Positions 6,188 to 15,600 of a DNA stretch of 17,963 bases are shown piece by piece. Position 1 is the first letter of the stretch. Every line of letters begins with the position of its first letter. Below the pieces are notes generated by a model. It saw only the letters and a program-made list of their open reading frames with translations, was not told the origin of the DNA and made no database searches. The stretch is from CAZWTD01 sp964637345. Its GTDB lineage: Bacteria; Patescibacteriota; Patescibacteriia; HK-STAS-PATE-3. The stretch is from contig CAZWTD010000023.1 of the NCBI GenBank assembly GCA_964637345.1, positions 1 through 17,963 of the forward strand, given 5' to 3'. The position numbers and the translations under genes are program-made.

Positions 6188-6970
6188 TCAATCCGACGTG
6201 GAGGCCGGTTCCGTCTTTCGATAGAGGCTCGCGAGGAGGGAAGTTCCGATCGGAAGGATGAGTCCGAGGATTGCTCCGCGCATCCAAGGAGCAAAGCCGT
6301 CCAGCTCGAACATCGTTGACGCGATCACGAGGAGAAAGGCAATTGCGAGCAGAAGGAGTCGGCCGGAAACATGTTTTGCGCGGAAGCGGCTTTCGGAGAG
6401 CGCCCGCGGACCACGCAAGCCCTCTCGGATCACGACAATCGGGAGGAAAAGGAACCAGAGGCCGAAAATGACGGTACAGGAAACCGCGACGAGAAGAATT
6501 GGGAGAACGGCGCCGATGTACCAACGACTGACGCCATAGGCCACCGCGCCGCCGATTATGAGAATCGAGGCGAGAATGAGGATTCCGAGTATTCCTGTTC
6601 CAATCCAGGCCAGGAAGCGCTGGAATCGTACGCGTCCTGAAGCTAGCGCGTCAGCCTGGAGGGTCCGGCGGGCAACAATAACCACCATCCAACCAATAAA
6701 ACAAGCGTTGACCAGCAGGAAAAGCGCGAGGAGTCCGAAGACGAGCGCCGACCGTTCGCTGATCCCGATGAAGGAGTTGAGTGTGGCGCTCAGCGACCGA
6801 GCGTCGAGGATGCTCCGAAGCTCCGGGACAAGCAAGAGCGCGCTTGCAGCGATAAAGCCGTTCGCTACTATTGCGAAGATGGTGACTCCCAGGAGCGGAA
6901 ACGCGGATCGCCTCAGGTCCTGGAGCCAAGTTGTTCTGAGTGATGGCGTCTTATTCTTTTGATCCGACAT
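6188..6970 (-). CDS. Multi-pass membrane protein (about 6 TM), unknown function
   Basis: The product is 260 aa. Hydrophobic segments lie at about 22-48, 73-100, 120-146, 151-180, 203-220 and 229-250, with short charged loops and a polar C-terminus. I see no catalytic motif. A basic IREGLRGPRALSES segment (about 181-194) after TM4 recalls the short amphipathic helix found in GPDP-membrane-domain or DUF975-like proteins. Its start overlaps the end of the preceding membrane-protein gene by 20 nt, so the two are translationally coupled and may form a complex. The pair sits between htpX and clpC, which hints at a membrane-homeostasis role, but no function can be assigned. Confidence 0.8.
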   Translation of the reverse strand: MSDQKNKTPSLRTTWLQDLRRSAFPLLGVTIFAIVANGFIAASALLLVPELRSILDARSLSATLNSFIGISERSALVFGLLALFLLVNACFIGWMVVIVARRTLQADALASGRVRFQRFLAWIGTGILGILILASILIIGGAVAYGVSRWYIGAVLPILLVAVSCTVIFGLWFLFLPIVVIREGLRGPRALSESRFRAKHVSGRLLLLAIAFLLVIASTMFELDGFAPWMRGAILGLILPIGTSLLASLYRKTEPASTSD

Positions 6971-7673
6971 GGTTCAGCGGGCTAGGAGTCGTTGCGCGCG
7001 TTACTGATTGGTAGAGGAGATAGAGGATCAGGGTGGTAAACGGGGAGATAACCACTGAAGAAACCATGCCCCCGAGCGGCGCGAAGGAAAGTATGAACGC
7101 AAAACTGACGGCGCAGAGCCCGTAGGCGAAAAATCGGAGAAAGAGCGCAAATCCAAGGCCCCGTGTTGCGCGCCAGCTTTGTTGAATGGCATCGAATATC
7201 GTTCGTTTCTCAACAACAACCATGCAATCGGTCAGGAGGAGTCGGGTAAGAACAATGAAGCCCGGGATAACCAAAGCGAGAAATCCTGCGATCGACAATA
7301 TCCCGACGAGAAGACCGGCCAGAAGAAGCGGGAGATAGGAGCGGCGAACGATCGACGCCAAAACTCGGAATGAGCTTGAGTTTGTCATTAGGGCCGCGAT
7401 CGTAAACGACGTTGTTGCGGCGGTGAGCAGGAGAGAGATGATCGTTGTCAGGATAAGCCCTCGAGCGTTGAGATCCGGAACAGCCGAGTCTTCGGCGAGG
7501 CCGATTGTCGAGAGAGCGTAAGGCATTCCAAGCGCTGCGATGGTTATTACAAAATTGACGGCCCAGCCCGCCAGGCTGATAAGGAGCAGTGTGCCGATTT
7601 GGGCCCAATAGCGGTTCCAAGATGTTCGGAAAAGCTCTGAAAGAGAGATGAGCGTTGTTTGGGCTGTCGTCAT
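6951..7673 (-). CDS. Multi-pass membrane protein resembling GPDP-membrane-domain/DUF975-type proteins
   Basis: The product is 240 aa. Hydrophobic stretches lie at about 25-50, 72-96, 113-147, 173-198 and 201-222. The segment IPGFIVLTRLLLTDCMVVVE followed by FDAIQQSWRATRG (about 136-172) matches the pattern of these integral membrane families: an IPG turn, a TM, an acidic residue, then an amphipathic helix with a conserved serine before the next TM. No enzymatic residues are seen. The ATG overlaps the htpX stop as ATGA, and the 3' end overlaps the next membrane gene by 20 nt, so it is part of the operon. Function is unknown. Confidence 0.82.
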   Translation of the reverse strand: MTTAQTTLISLSELFRTSWNRYWAQIGTLLLISLAGWAVNFVITIAALGMPYALSTIGLAEDSAVPDLNARGLILTTIISLLLTAATTSFTIAALMTNSSSFRVLASIVRRSYLPLLLAGLLVGILSIAGFLALVIPGFIVLTRLLLTDCMVVVEKRTIFDAIQQSWRATRGLGFALFLRFFAYGLCAVSFAFILSFAPLGGMVSSVVISPFTTLILYLLYQSVTRATTPSPLNHVGSKE

Positions 7674-8569
7674 TCTGGTTGTGCCATAGTCCGGAGCGCG
7701 CGAATCCGGTCTTCAATCGGCGGATGCGTCGAGAGGAGGCGGTGGAGACGCTTTGCGCCGAATGGGTTGCTGAAGTAGAGCGGGGCGGTTGTGTCCGACG
7801 CCTGGGCGAGTCGCTGTGGGGAGGTGCTGATTTTCTCTAAGGCGCGGGCGAGGCCTTCAGGGTAGCGAGTAAGCAATGCACCAGAAGCATCCGCTAGGTA
7901 TTCTCGGCGCCGGGAAATGGCGAGCTTAATGAGTTCGGCGACGATCGGAGCCAGAATTGCGAGAATGATGCCGAGAAGAAAGAGAACGGTCCCGGCCTGG
8001 CCAGAGTCACGATCGGAGCGGCGTCCAAAAAGCCATTGGGAGCGAAGAAAGTAGTGGGCGAGGAGCCCGATCGCGCCGACCAGGACGATAACGAGCGTTA
8101 CATAGCGAATATCGTAGTTTTTGATATGAGAGAGCTCGTGGGCGATGACTCCCTCAAGTTCTTCATTTTCCAAGGAGGTGATAAGGCCGCGCGTCACGGC
8201 GATTGACGCATGTTTCGGGTCGCGTCCCGTAGCAAAGGCGTTCAGCGCAGCGTCCTCAATAACGTACACCTTCGGCATTGGTATGCCCGCCGTGATTGAG
8301 AGGTTTTCGACAATCCGAAAGAGGTAGGTTTCCGCATCGCGCGTTGCCGGACGCGCCCCGGCGGAAAAGAGGGCAAGGCGGTCACCGCCAAAATACCCCC
8401 CGAGGCTTAACGCCAGCGAGAGGAGCAGGGCGATCGCAAGTCCAGACCATCCAGCGTCAGATAAGGAGCCGAACACCCATCCGAGCGCAGCGAAAATGAG
8501 GATAAATCCGGCGAGGAGAAACCAGGATCGTCGCCGATTCGCGGCAATAAAGGAATAGGTGGTCGCCAT
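7670..8569 (-). CDS. htpX: HtpX-like membrane zinc metalloprotease (M48)
   Basis: A membrane-embedded protease that degrades misfolded membrane proteins. The 299-aa product has two N-terminal TM segments (about 15-35 and 42-60) and a cytosolic protease domain. The zinc motif HELSH is at 144-148, preceded by EGVIA. Two further TM segments follow (about 157-175 and 195-215). The third zinc ligand, E223, lies in RREYLADASG. The C-terminal STHPPIEDRIRAL is the M48 family tail. Length and order match HtpX (usually about 280-300 aa). It lies 17 nt after lemA, a conserved pairing in many bacteria, and its stop overlaps the next gene by 4 nt. Confidence 0.96.
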   Translation of the reverse strand: MATTYSFIAANRRRSWFLLAGFILIFAALGWVFGSLSDAGWSGLAIALLLSLALSLGGYFGGDRLALFSAGARPATRDAETYLFRIVENLSITAGIPMPKVYVIEDAALNAFATGRDPKHASIAVTRGLITSLENEELEGVIAHELSHIKNYDIRYVTLVIVLVGAIGLLAHYFLRSQWLFGRRSDRDSGQAGTVLFLLGIILAILAPIVAELIKLAISRRREYLADASGALLTRYPEGLARALEKISTSPQRLAQASDTTAPLYFSNPFGAKRLHRLLSTHPPIEDRIRALRTMAQPE

Positions 8570-8586
8570 GAATTGCGCGCCCTGGC

Positions 8587-9144
8587 CTAGAAGGACACCT
8601 TTACGTTTTCCCGCTGGGCAGCTTCAGCGATTTCGAAGAATGCGCGGGAAGAGAAGCCGAATCCCTTGGAGATCATGTTCGTTGGGAAGGTCTGGAGCTT
8701 CGTGTTGAAATCCCGGACATTGCCGTTGTAGAAGCGGCGTGCGGCTTGGATTTTATTCTCCGTGTCAGACAGTTCATCTTGAAGCTTCGCAAAATTTTCC
8801 GAAGCGCGAAGGTTCGGATAGTTTTCCGCCAAGGCGAAGAGCGACTTGAGGGTCCCGGACAGGGCGTTTTCCGCCTGTGCCTTTGCTTCTGGCCCTTCAG
8901 CGCTCATCGCTGCGGCGCGGGCTTTTGTGACGTTTTCAAAAGCTTCGCGTTCGTGGGTCGCGTACCCCTTCACTGCTTCAACAAGGTTGGGAATAAGGTC
9001 GTAGCGTCGCTTGAGCTGGACATCAATGTCCGACCAGGCCTCGTCGACTTGATTCCGGCCGCTCACGAGCGAGTTGTACGTAGCCCAGAGCCAGAGAATA
9101 AGAAGCGCAACGACGCCGAGGATAATCCAAAGAAAGACAGGCAT
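8587..9144 (-). CDS. lemA: LemA family membrane protein
   Basis: The 185-aa product matches the LemA length and pattern. One N-terminal TM (about 4-22) is followed by YNSLVSGRNQVDEAWSDIDV (23-42), then KRRYDLIPNLVEAVKGYATHE, and a long helical bundle ending in NMISKGFGFSSRAFFEIAEA. The N-terminus is likely outside and the helical domain anchored to the membrane. LemA has no firm biochemical function, but it is commonly encoded next to htpX, as here, and linked to membrane stress. It starts 19 nt after the stop of the preceding gene on the same strand, with no strong Shine-Dalgarno. Confidence 0.96.
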   Translation of the reverse strand: MPVFLWIILGVVALLILWLWATYNSLVSGRNQVDEAWSDIDVQLKRRYDLIPNLVEAVKGYATHEREAFENVTKARAAAMSAEGPEAKAQAENALSGTLKSLFALAENYPNLRASENFAKLQDELSDTENKIQAARRFYNGNVRDFNTKLQTFPTNMISKGFGFSSRAFFEIAEAAQRENVKVSF

Positions 9145-9163
9145 AGAGAGAGGTAATTAACGG

Positions 9164-9679
9164 TTATCGTTCAAAAATAATCACTTTTTGGGCGTAGCAG
9201 TCCTGAGCGCCGTTCGCCGGTTCTCCGAGGATCGAGACGCTTTGCCCAGGTTCAAGGTCGCTGAATTGGGCGCTAACAGGCTGCGCAAGGTCCTTCCGTT
9301 CTTCATAGGAGGTGCTTGCGCGAAGGGCGGCAGTCACAAATCTGCCTTCACTTAGCTCGATAGTGAGAGCGCTTTGGGAAACGTGCCGGAGCACACCGTC
9401 GTAGCCGACCGTTTTTGGTAGTTGATCGCCTGGGACTGTAGGCTCTTCTAAGCGGTCGTAGGCGCTTAATCCGTTCGCTGCTCCAGCGTTTCTCGTATTC
9501 GTATTTGATGAGCGCCGCTCAGGAAAGACAGCAACAAGAATCCCAATTGCAAGAATCGCCAGGGTGGCAATAATGGACCAGCGGATCGCCCGCGTACTCG
9601 AATGTCGTGGCCTTGGAAGTACCTGGTGAAGACTCGTTGCTTGGCTAAGTTTACTCTTGAATTGTTTTGTTGACACCAT
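9164..9679 (-). CDS. Membrane-anchored protein with small beta-rich extracytoplasmic domain, unknown
   Basis: The product is 171 aa. A basic, polar N-terminus (1-32) leads to one TM (about 33-52), a polar linker, then a domain of about 80 residues with short strands (GYDGVLRHVSQSALTIELS, RFVTAALR, QSVSILGEP, QKVIIFER). The pattern recalls small OB/DUF5666-like domains, but I cannot assign a family. It probably faces outside. It is the first gene of the minus-strand run, 19 nt before lemA. A near-consensus promoter lies about 75 nt upstream of the chosen ATG. No good Shine-Dalgarno is present, so the start is uncertain. Confidence 0.75.
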   Translation of the reverse strand: MVSTKQFKSKLSQATSLHQVLPRPRHSSTRAIRWSIIATLAILAIGILVAVFPERRSSNTNTRNAGAANGLSAYDRLEEPTVPGDQLPKTVGYDGVLRHVSQSALTIELSEGRFVTAALRASTSYEERKDLAQPVSAQFSDLEPGQSVSILGEPANGAQDCYAQKVIIFER

Positions 9680-9752
9680 GTGATGAAATTGGTAGAATCA
9701 ATCCACCGTTTTGTTGAGAAATCGCCTTCGACACGCGAACTACTCATATGGT

Positions 9753-9782
9753 AGTATACGGGTGAGGCAGTTCAAGTGTCAA
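9753..9782 (-). promoter_or_regulatory. Near-consensus sigma70-type promoter for the lemA-htpX-clpC run
   Basis: On the minus strand, a perfect -35 TTGACA (9782-9777) is followed by an 18-nt spacer and the -10 TATACT (9758-9753). Transcription should start near 9745 and give a leader of about 65 nt before the ATG at 9679. This is the strongest promoter-like match I found in the window. The 9680-9830 gap is a divergent intergenic region. I could not assign an equally good plus-strand promoter in it for the secreted-protein operon. Confidence 0.75.
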
Positions 9783-9830
9783 AGGAGTAGAAACAGTAAG
9801 AACAGTATTCTTTTTTCCTAGACTCGAGAC

Positions 9831-11026
9831 GTGAAAAAAACAGGGGGAGCGTATCGATCAGCGGGAAAACCATTTCCCTCGCTTCCGTGGATCGGAAGAG
9901 GCTTTGGTATTGGTCTCAGCGCGCTCATTTTGGCGTGTTTTTCGATTGGACAATCCTTTGCCTATTGGTCGGAGCCTGATCAGCCGGCACCGGAATCCTC
10001 AATTGGAAGCCCAATTATCTCCGGAGTTCTCGGTGACCCTTCGGCCTCCCTATTTCAAAAGAAAACCGGCCCCCTCACGGTAAACGGGTCTCTCTCAGTC
10101 CAAGGTCAAGTAACCGCCTCTATTCTGCAGTCGACTGATGACGTTACCGTCCAGTCCGGCGGGCAATTTTGTCTGAATGCTGCCTGTATTAGCACATGGG
10201 GGAATATGTTGAGCGGTTACGTTCATCTAAGCCCTGGAAGCGCTGATATTGGCGATATTTCCGTTGTTGGTGCGACCGACGACCCAGCGCAATCGAGCAG
10301 ATTCGTTCCGCTTGCGAGTCTTTTTGGGGTCCAAAGNNNNNNNNNNNNNNNNNNNNNNNNNNNNNNNNNNNNNNNNNNNNNNNNNNNNNNNNNNNNNNNN
10401 NNNNNNNNNNNNNNNNNNNNNNNNNNNNNNNNNNNNACCCAGCGCAATCGAGCAGATTCGTTCCGCTTGCGAGTCTTTTTGGGGTCCAAAGCACGGCCTC
10501 AGGGCCTACCCCGGCGACCCAAACAGCAGGCATTGTTGGCGAAAGTTTTTCCGCAGCAGACGCCTTTGATAGCTACGGAGCCGCCGGTGTTGCGGCGAAC
10601 GTGTCGTATTGTTCTGGCGGCGACCATCACGTTTGTACGACCGATGCTGATTGTATGGGCGCTGGGAGTTGTGTGGCTAATACTACGGGCGTTTGGGGAT
10701 CTGGAAATGGGTTTACGAACGCTTGGGCGGCTCGATTTGATGGGCGGGTCGGGGTAGAGGGTGACCTTTGTCTGAATGGGAGCTGCAGAAATGTCCATAA
10801 TTTAGGAGATGCAGGAAGCGCGGAAGGGTTTGTGCGGGTCCAACAAACATCTTCTCCAGTATTCCAAACCGGAATTGTCCAGGTTGACGGATCATATCGG
10901 GGAGGCGACGTGGTTCTTGGGACCCCAACGAATTCCACGTCAATTCTCGTTACCTGCGGCGATGGAATGTGCAACCATGGCGAGAATGGAGAAACGATTG
11001 TATCTTGTCCTGCTGATTGTTCATGA
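9831..11026 (+). CDS. Secreted Cys-rich modular surface protein (first gene of operon; interrupted by artificial gap)
   Basis: After collapsing the Ns and one 55-nt copy, the frame is continuous and encodes 346 aa. The signal segment (about 23-44) ends QSFA before YWSEPD. The mature N-terminus follows the WxEP...SSIGSPI pattern shared with later genes, then an LTVNGSLSVQG strand, an FCLNAACISTW module, a YVHLSPGSADIG motif, a CTTDADC...SC pair, a WAARFDGRVGVEG...CLNGSCR module, and the terminal knot CGDGMC...CPADC (324-345). It is exported and probably disulfide-bonded; no enzyme motif is seen. GTG at 9831 is the first possible start after an in-frame TAG (9819-9821). Its TGA overlaps the next ATG as ATGA. 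Function unknown; a fibre or adhesin subunit is plausible. Confidence 0.82.
10282..10491. repeat. 55-nt direct duplication flanking the gap
   Basis: The 55 nt at 10282-10336 are identical to 10437-10491, with the 100-nt N run between. Such exact flank identity indicates overlapping contig ends that were scaffolded without being merged, rather than biology. Confidence 0.93.
10337..10436. other. Assembly gap of exactly 100 Ns
   Basis: One hundred Ns, a conventional placeholder for unknown gap size. The identical 55-nt flanks and the restored frame on collapse (155 nt removed) argue that the true gap length is negative (an overlap). Confidence 0.97.
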
Positions 11027-12690
11027 TCCGTCTTTTGCTTCAACATAAGGACCTTTGGCGATTTGTGTGCCTTGTGGCTGCTGCCGGAGCGCTTGCGTTT
11101 GGGGCGCTTCAGGCAGAAGCAGCCTGGACTGAGCCGGATCCGGCGTCGGTTCCTCCAAGCGGAGGCACAACTGCTGCGCCTCTCAACACCTCGGGAGTCG
11201 CCCAGACGAAAGAAGGTTCTCTTACGATTGAAAATACGCTCGAGTCTGTTGGAAGCGCTGGGATCCAAACGAATAATCCGCTTACCGTGAGCGGGAATTT
11301 GCGCATTTCTCCGGACGGTGGCGGGCAAATTTGTCTCAACGGTGAGTGTCGAAGCTCTTTTGATCAGGATTTTCCTGATTATCTTCATCTCTCGCCTGAT
11401 TCTCCGGATTCGGGTTTTATCTGGCTGGGCGATCCGGCTGCGACGGAAGAAGGTTATCTTCAGATCGCCGCGACTGGACCGATTGGCTTGTATGGAATTG
11501 CTGGAAACCCCAGTATTCGCGATACCTATGGCCTATTCGGAGTTGCCGGTATGAATGCTGCTCCTGGGACGCCGATGTCAGCCGGCTTATTCGGTCAAGC
11601 CGGATCGGATAGCGATCTTTCGATCGGAATCGGCGGGACTACGCTCGTTCCGAGCTGGGCGAATGCCTATGCCGCGTACTTTAAAGGAAAAGTGAACATT
11701 GTGGGCTGTATGCGCTTTAACGGCGGGGATTGTCTGTCTGCTTGGCCGGGAATTGCCGGAAGCGGGGATTATGTTCGGTTGCTTGAAGCTGGCGACCCAG
11801 CGCAGAGCGGCAATGTGCATCTTAGTCCAACGTCAACATCAGCCTTTACAAGTTTGATCCTTGGAAGCGATCCGAGCGGGTTAGATATCGGAATTACCTG
11901 TGGAGACGGGATTTGTAACAATGGAGAAACTGCCGGGACCTGCGAAGCTGACTGCTTCGCAATTACGAATCTCCAAGTGACGGGAATCACCGACGGGAGC
12001 GCCTTCGTCAGTTGGGAAACTGGTATACCGGCCACCTCGCTCGTACGATACGGGATTTCGGAATCGCTCGAGAGTCAGGTGGATGATCCGAGTTATGTCG
12101 CGAGCCACGGGATAACGCTCTCGAGCTTGAATAACGATACGGTGTATTACTACCAAGTAACATCAATTTCTGAATCCGGGAGCGTTCGAACCTCGGGGAT
12201 CCAAACCTTCCGAACGCTCATTGATACGACGCCGCCGTCAGCGCCGACCAATCTGCATACCACAACTCCAAGTCCGGATCGCGTTCCGCTCGTTTGGTAT
12301 CACGCCCGCCTCGATAATCCTGGTGGCGTTGGTTTCGCATATTTCCACATCTATCGAGACGGGCTCCTTCTCGATCAAACGGCGAACTCCTACTATGAGG
12401 ACATCTACATCGACCAAGACGCAACCTATGCATATACGGTGAAAGCCGTCGATCTGAGAGGGAATGAGTCTGCCGCGTCGAATGAGTTCGTGGCCACCGT
12501 TCCGATTAGCTGCACGACGGATAACGATTGTATTAATCCGCTCTACCCCGTGTGCTGTGGTGAAATTGGCTGTTATGCGAGTTGCGGAGGCGCTGGCGGA
12601 GGCGGATCATCGCCGGTTGTGTTGAAAAACCAAAACTACACAGAATATGTCCCGCCCGGAGAGTGGGAGGAAGGAGGCGGATGGTTCTGA
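11023..12690 (+). CDS. Secreted modular surface protein with two FN3 domains and Cys-rich tail
   Basis: The product is 555 aa. The signal peptide is about 11-34 (LQAEAA before WTEPD). The mature start WTEP...VPPSGGTTAAPLN...TKEG is a pattern I know from CPR secreted proteins. Next come ICLNGECRSSF, YLHLSPDSPDSG, a glycine-rich fibre-like stretch ending AYAAYFKGKVNIVG, and a second module (MRFNGGDCLSAW). A CGDGIC...CEADC knot lies at 293-311, and two FN3 domains follow (about 312-397 and 401-495). A Cys-rich tail from C497 (CTTDNDC...CCGEIGCYASC) ends in a Gly/Trp-rich stretch. I chose the ATG that overlaps the previous TGA (ATGA). It is paralogous to the gene at 16174-17835. Predicted extracellular fibre/adhesin; partner unknown. 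Confidence 0.88.
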   Translation: MIRLLLQHKDLWRFVCLVAAAGALAFGALQAEAAWTEPDPASVPPSGGTTAAPLNTSGVAQTKEGSLTIENTLESVGSAGIQTNNPLTVSGNLRISPDGGGQICLNGECRSSFDQDFPDYLHLSPDSPDSGFIWLGDPAATEEGYLQIAATGPIGLYGIAGNPSIRDTYGLFGVAGMNAAPGTPMSAGLFGQAGSDSDLSIGIGGTTLVPSWANAYAAYFKGKVNIVGCMRFNGGDCLSAWPGIAGSGDYVRLLEAGDPAQSGNVHLSPTSTSAFTSLILGSDPSGLDIGITCGDGICNNGETAGTCEADCFAITNLQVTGITDGSAFVSWETGIPATSLVRYGISESLESQVDDPSYVASHGITLSSLNNDTVYYYQVTSISESGSVRTSGIQTFRTLIDTTPPSAPTNLHTTTPSPDRVPLVWYHARLDNPGGVGFAYFHIYRDGLLLDQTANSYYEDIYIDQDATYAYTVKAVDLRGNESAASNEFVATVPISCTTDNDCINPLYPVCCGEIGCYASCGGAGGGGSSPVVLKNQNYTEYVPPGEWEEGGGWF

Positions 12691-15600
12691 TGAAGCGTTT
12701 CTTTACGCAATACCTTTCTCGGAAGAGCACCTTGCGCCAAATGCGACAATCCGTTGTGATCAGCACGGGCGTGTTAATGACTGCAATTGTGATTGGATTG
12801 ACGCTTCGCCAACTCTCCTTTCAGGTGGAAGCGAGTACGGCTCTTATCCCAAGTTGGACGCCTGCGGCGATGTTGGGCGCGGGCGAGATTCGAGAGAATC
12901 CGGTAGAGAATACACCAACGAGCCGTCTATTCTATCTTTGGACCTCCGGAGGCGGGAATCTCCGTTGGAGAGTAGACCGAGTCAATGATGACGGGAGCGT
13001 ATCCTCCGGGACGGTCTCTTCTCAAACCCTTCATAATTTTGGCCCCAGGGGCTTTGTGTCTGACGGACTTGACGGCGCGTATACAGCCTGGATTAGTGAT
13101 GATTTGACGAACAGTCGCTACTATGTCAGTCGCGTTGGCTCGACCGGGAATCAGCTTTGGACGCGCGATCTTGGTGTCGTTGGCCTTTCGAATTCTCCCG
13201 AGCCCGAGCGGTCGATCGGGACATTGAGTAATGGAAACCTTTATGCCTTGAGTCCAAAAAGCGCAAGCGTGGTTTGTGCGAACATCATGAACCGCTCGAA
13301 TGGTGTGCCACAATGGACAAGCACTGCCGGTTGCGGTCAGATGCGTAGCGTGTTGAATCCAGCCGATTTCGGAGCGACGTCAGGAATTTCAACAGCTTCA
13401 GTTGCTGATTCGACCAATGGGTTTATTTTCTATGCCCAGGCTAATGTTCCAGCTGGCGACGATGTAAACGTACTCCGGCGAGTGAATAACGCGGGATCGA
13501 CGGTTTGGACGACTAACCTTAATACTGTCTTTGGCGAGGGCGCGGTTGTGAAAGATATGGTAAAGATTGACGATACCATCTACGCCTCGTTACTTTTGTA
13601 TCCCAGCGACCGGCGGGTTGTCCATGCTTTCCGCGAAAGCGACGGAACGCCCGTGTGGCCGGGCGAGCTTGAGCTCCCGAATTATCCATATTCCTTCGTT
13701 CAAAGCGGGTCGAACGAAATCGCCATCTTCTATCCGCTGAGCGGGAAGAGCTACGTCAACCGGATTAACATCCAGGATGGGTCCTTTTTGTACCCGGCCC
13801 CTGTCGAAGTCTTTTCGTTCCAGCCGAGCAGTTCCTTGTATACGAACCTTGTTTCGAATTTTCCGCTGGGAACAGTGATGGCGCTCGCCTGTCAGAACAG
13901 CGAGGACGATTGCTTTGTCCAAGGCGTGACGGGTTCGGGAGACCTCCTTTTCCCTGAAGGGGCGAAAAGTCTTCCGGATAAGACCTCGAACGGCCGTTTT
14001 GAAGCGGCGCTGCATGAACGGACTATTGCCGGAGGAACGGAAAGCTGCCTTGATACGGCGCATTACAATCCGGATCAGGTCCGCCAGAACGCCCAGATGT
14101 ACTGCTTTAGCGAAGGCCCGACGCTCTCGACTCCGCTCTGCAGCGTCGATAACGGCGGATCCTTCACGCTCTGTTCTGATGCGACGATTGGGAAGACGGT
14201 GAGTCATGTTCAGGTGAGTTGTACTCCTGGAGAATATTCAGCGTTTTCCGAAGGTCCCTTTGCGAATAATGGCACGCTTGATGAGGCGTCGGTTGTTGTT
14301 GATGGGCGTTATATCGCGTATGAGGATCACTATCATGCCTTTGCGCCGTTTACCCCTGAAGTGTATTTCCAAGATCTCGGTCCGGATCAGATTTATCAAA
14401 CCAACGATGATGGTCCAAGAACGCGCCTGACGAATAATTCCTCTGTTGATCGTCCAATGGATATTGATAGATCCCGGGTTCTGATCGGCTACGACCTGAA
14501 CGGACCGGATACGTCGGAAACGGGACTGCGAATCTACGATATTGCGACATCAGGTTATCAGCCAGGAACGCTATACACTGGGGATTATGGTCTGAATGTC
14601 TTTTCGAGCGCCGCCCTCGACGGGCGATACCTGGCGTATTCCGCAACCCAAGGCGGCTTCCCGGAGGTTGGTATGTTCGACCTGGGTCCTGACGAGCAGC
14701 TCGGAACGAGCGATGATGGGAGTCATGTCGTCCTTGATAACGATTGGGGCGCGCCCAATCCGCCGACGATGTTTGTTGGAGGAAAATACGCGTTCGCAAA
14801 GGCGCAGGGAAACAGCGCAACTCTGTATGACCTGGAAACCCATGCGGAAGTCGCGACATTTGGAGGCAGTATCGATGGGTTTAGTTTTGACGGCCGTTAC
14901 GCGATTGGATGGGATGACGACCACTTTTCCGTTAATGATTTTGGTCCAGATTTGACGTATGAAACCGCCGATGACCAGCTTTGGACGCAAATCAGTTCCC
15001 AGGGTGAATCTAGTTGGCCGGGAGAAGTGCATGATGGTTCAATTGTATGGTCGGCAGGGAGTAGTCTCACCGCGGGCGACTGGAATGACTACGACACGAA
15101 CGTCTATAGACTTGATGCGGGAGCGGACGGGCGTTTCGGCAGCGCAGACGATATAGGTCCCTACCAGATTACCAACGAGACGCACATGCAGGCGACGCCG
15201 GTATTCAACGATCAAGCTTACTTTTGGGTTGATAACCGTGAAGGAAGCGCCGGAGATTTTTCTCACTACGATATTTACACGACTCCGATTGGAGCAGACT
15301 CGTCGACGATTGATGAGGTGCGTTTTACCATGACTGCTCCGTCTGGGGCGAAATATACTGACCAGGCCGCAGGAATTGTGAACGGCGACACCTATGCCCT
15401 GCATTATCCAACCTTGATTGATGAAAGCGGGTCTTGGCGGGTTCAGGCGACGTGCGTGGATTCTCATGGAACAAGCGCTACGAATGAGGTGGTCTGGGAC
15501 GCGGGAATATGGCCATTCTCCAATGATCAGAAACTGTCGGCGTATAACGGCGTTGGACAAATAGCGAAATCGGACGGGGATGCGATGGAGATCGGGAACC

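Noticed and set aside
6133..6294. 54-codon N-terminal extension of ClpC
   Set aside because: It overlaps the 3' end of the upstream membrane-protein gene and has no Clp_N homology. The strong Shine-Dalgarno supports the start at 6132.
9831..10757. 308-aa frame reading straight through the Ns
   Set aside because: After the gap this frame is out of phase with the conserved modules. The true continuation is in the frame ending at 11026 once the 155-nt artefact is removed.
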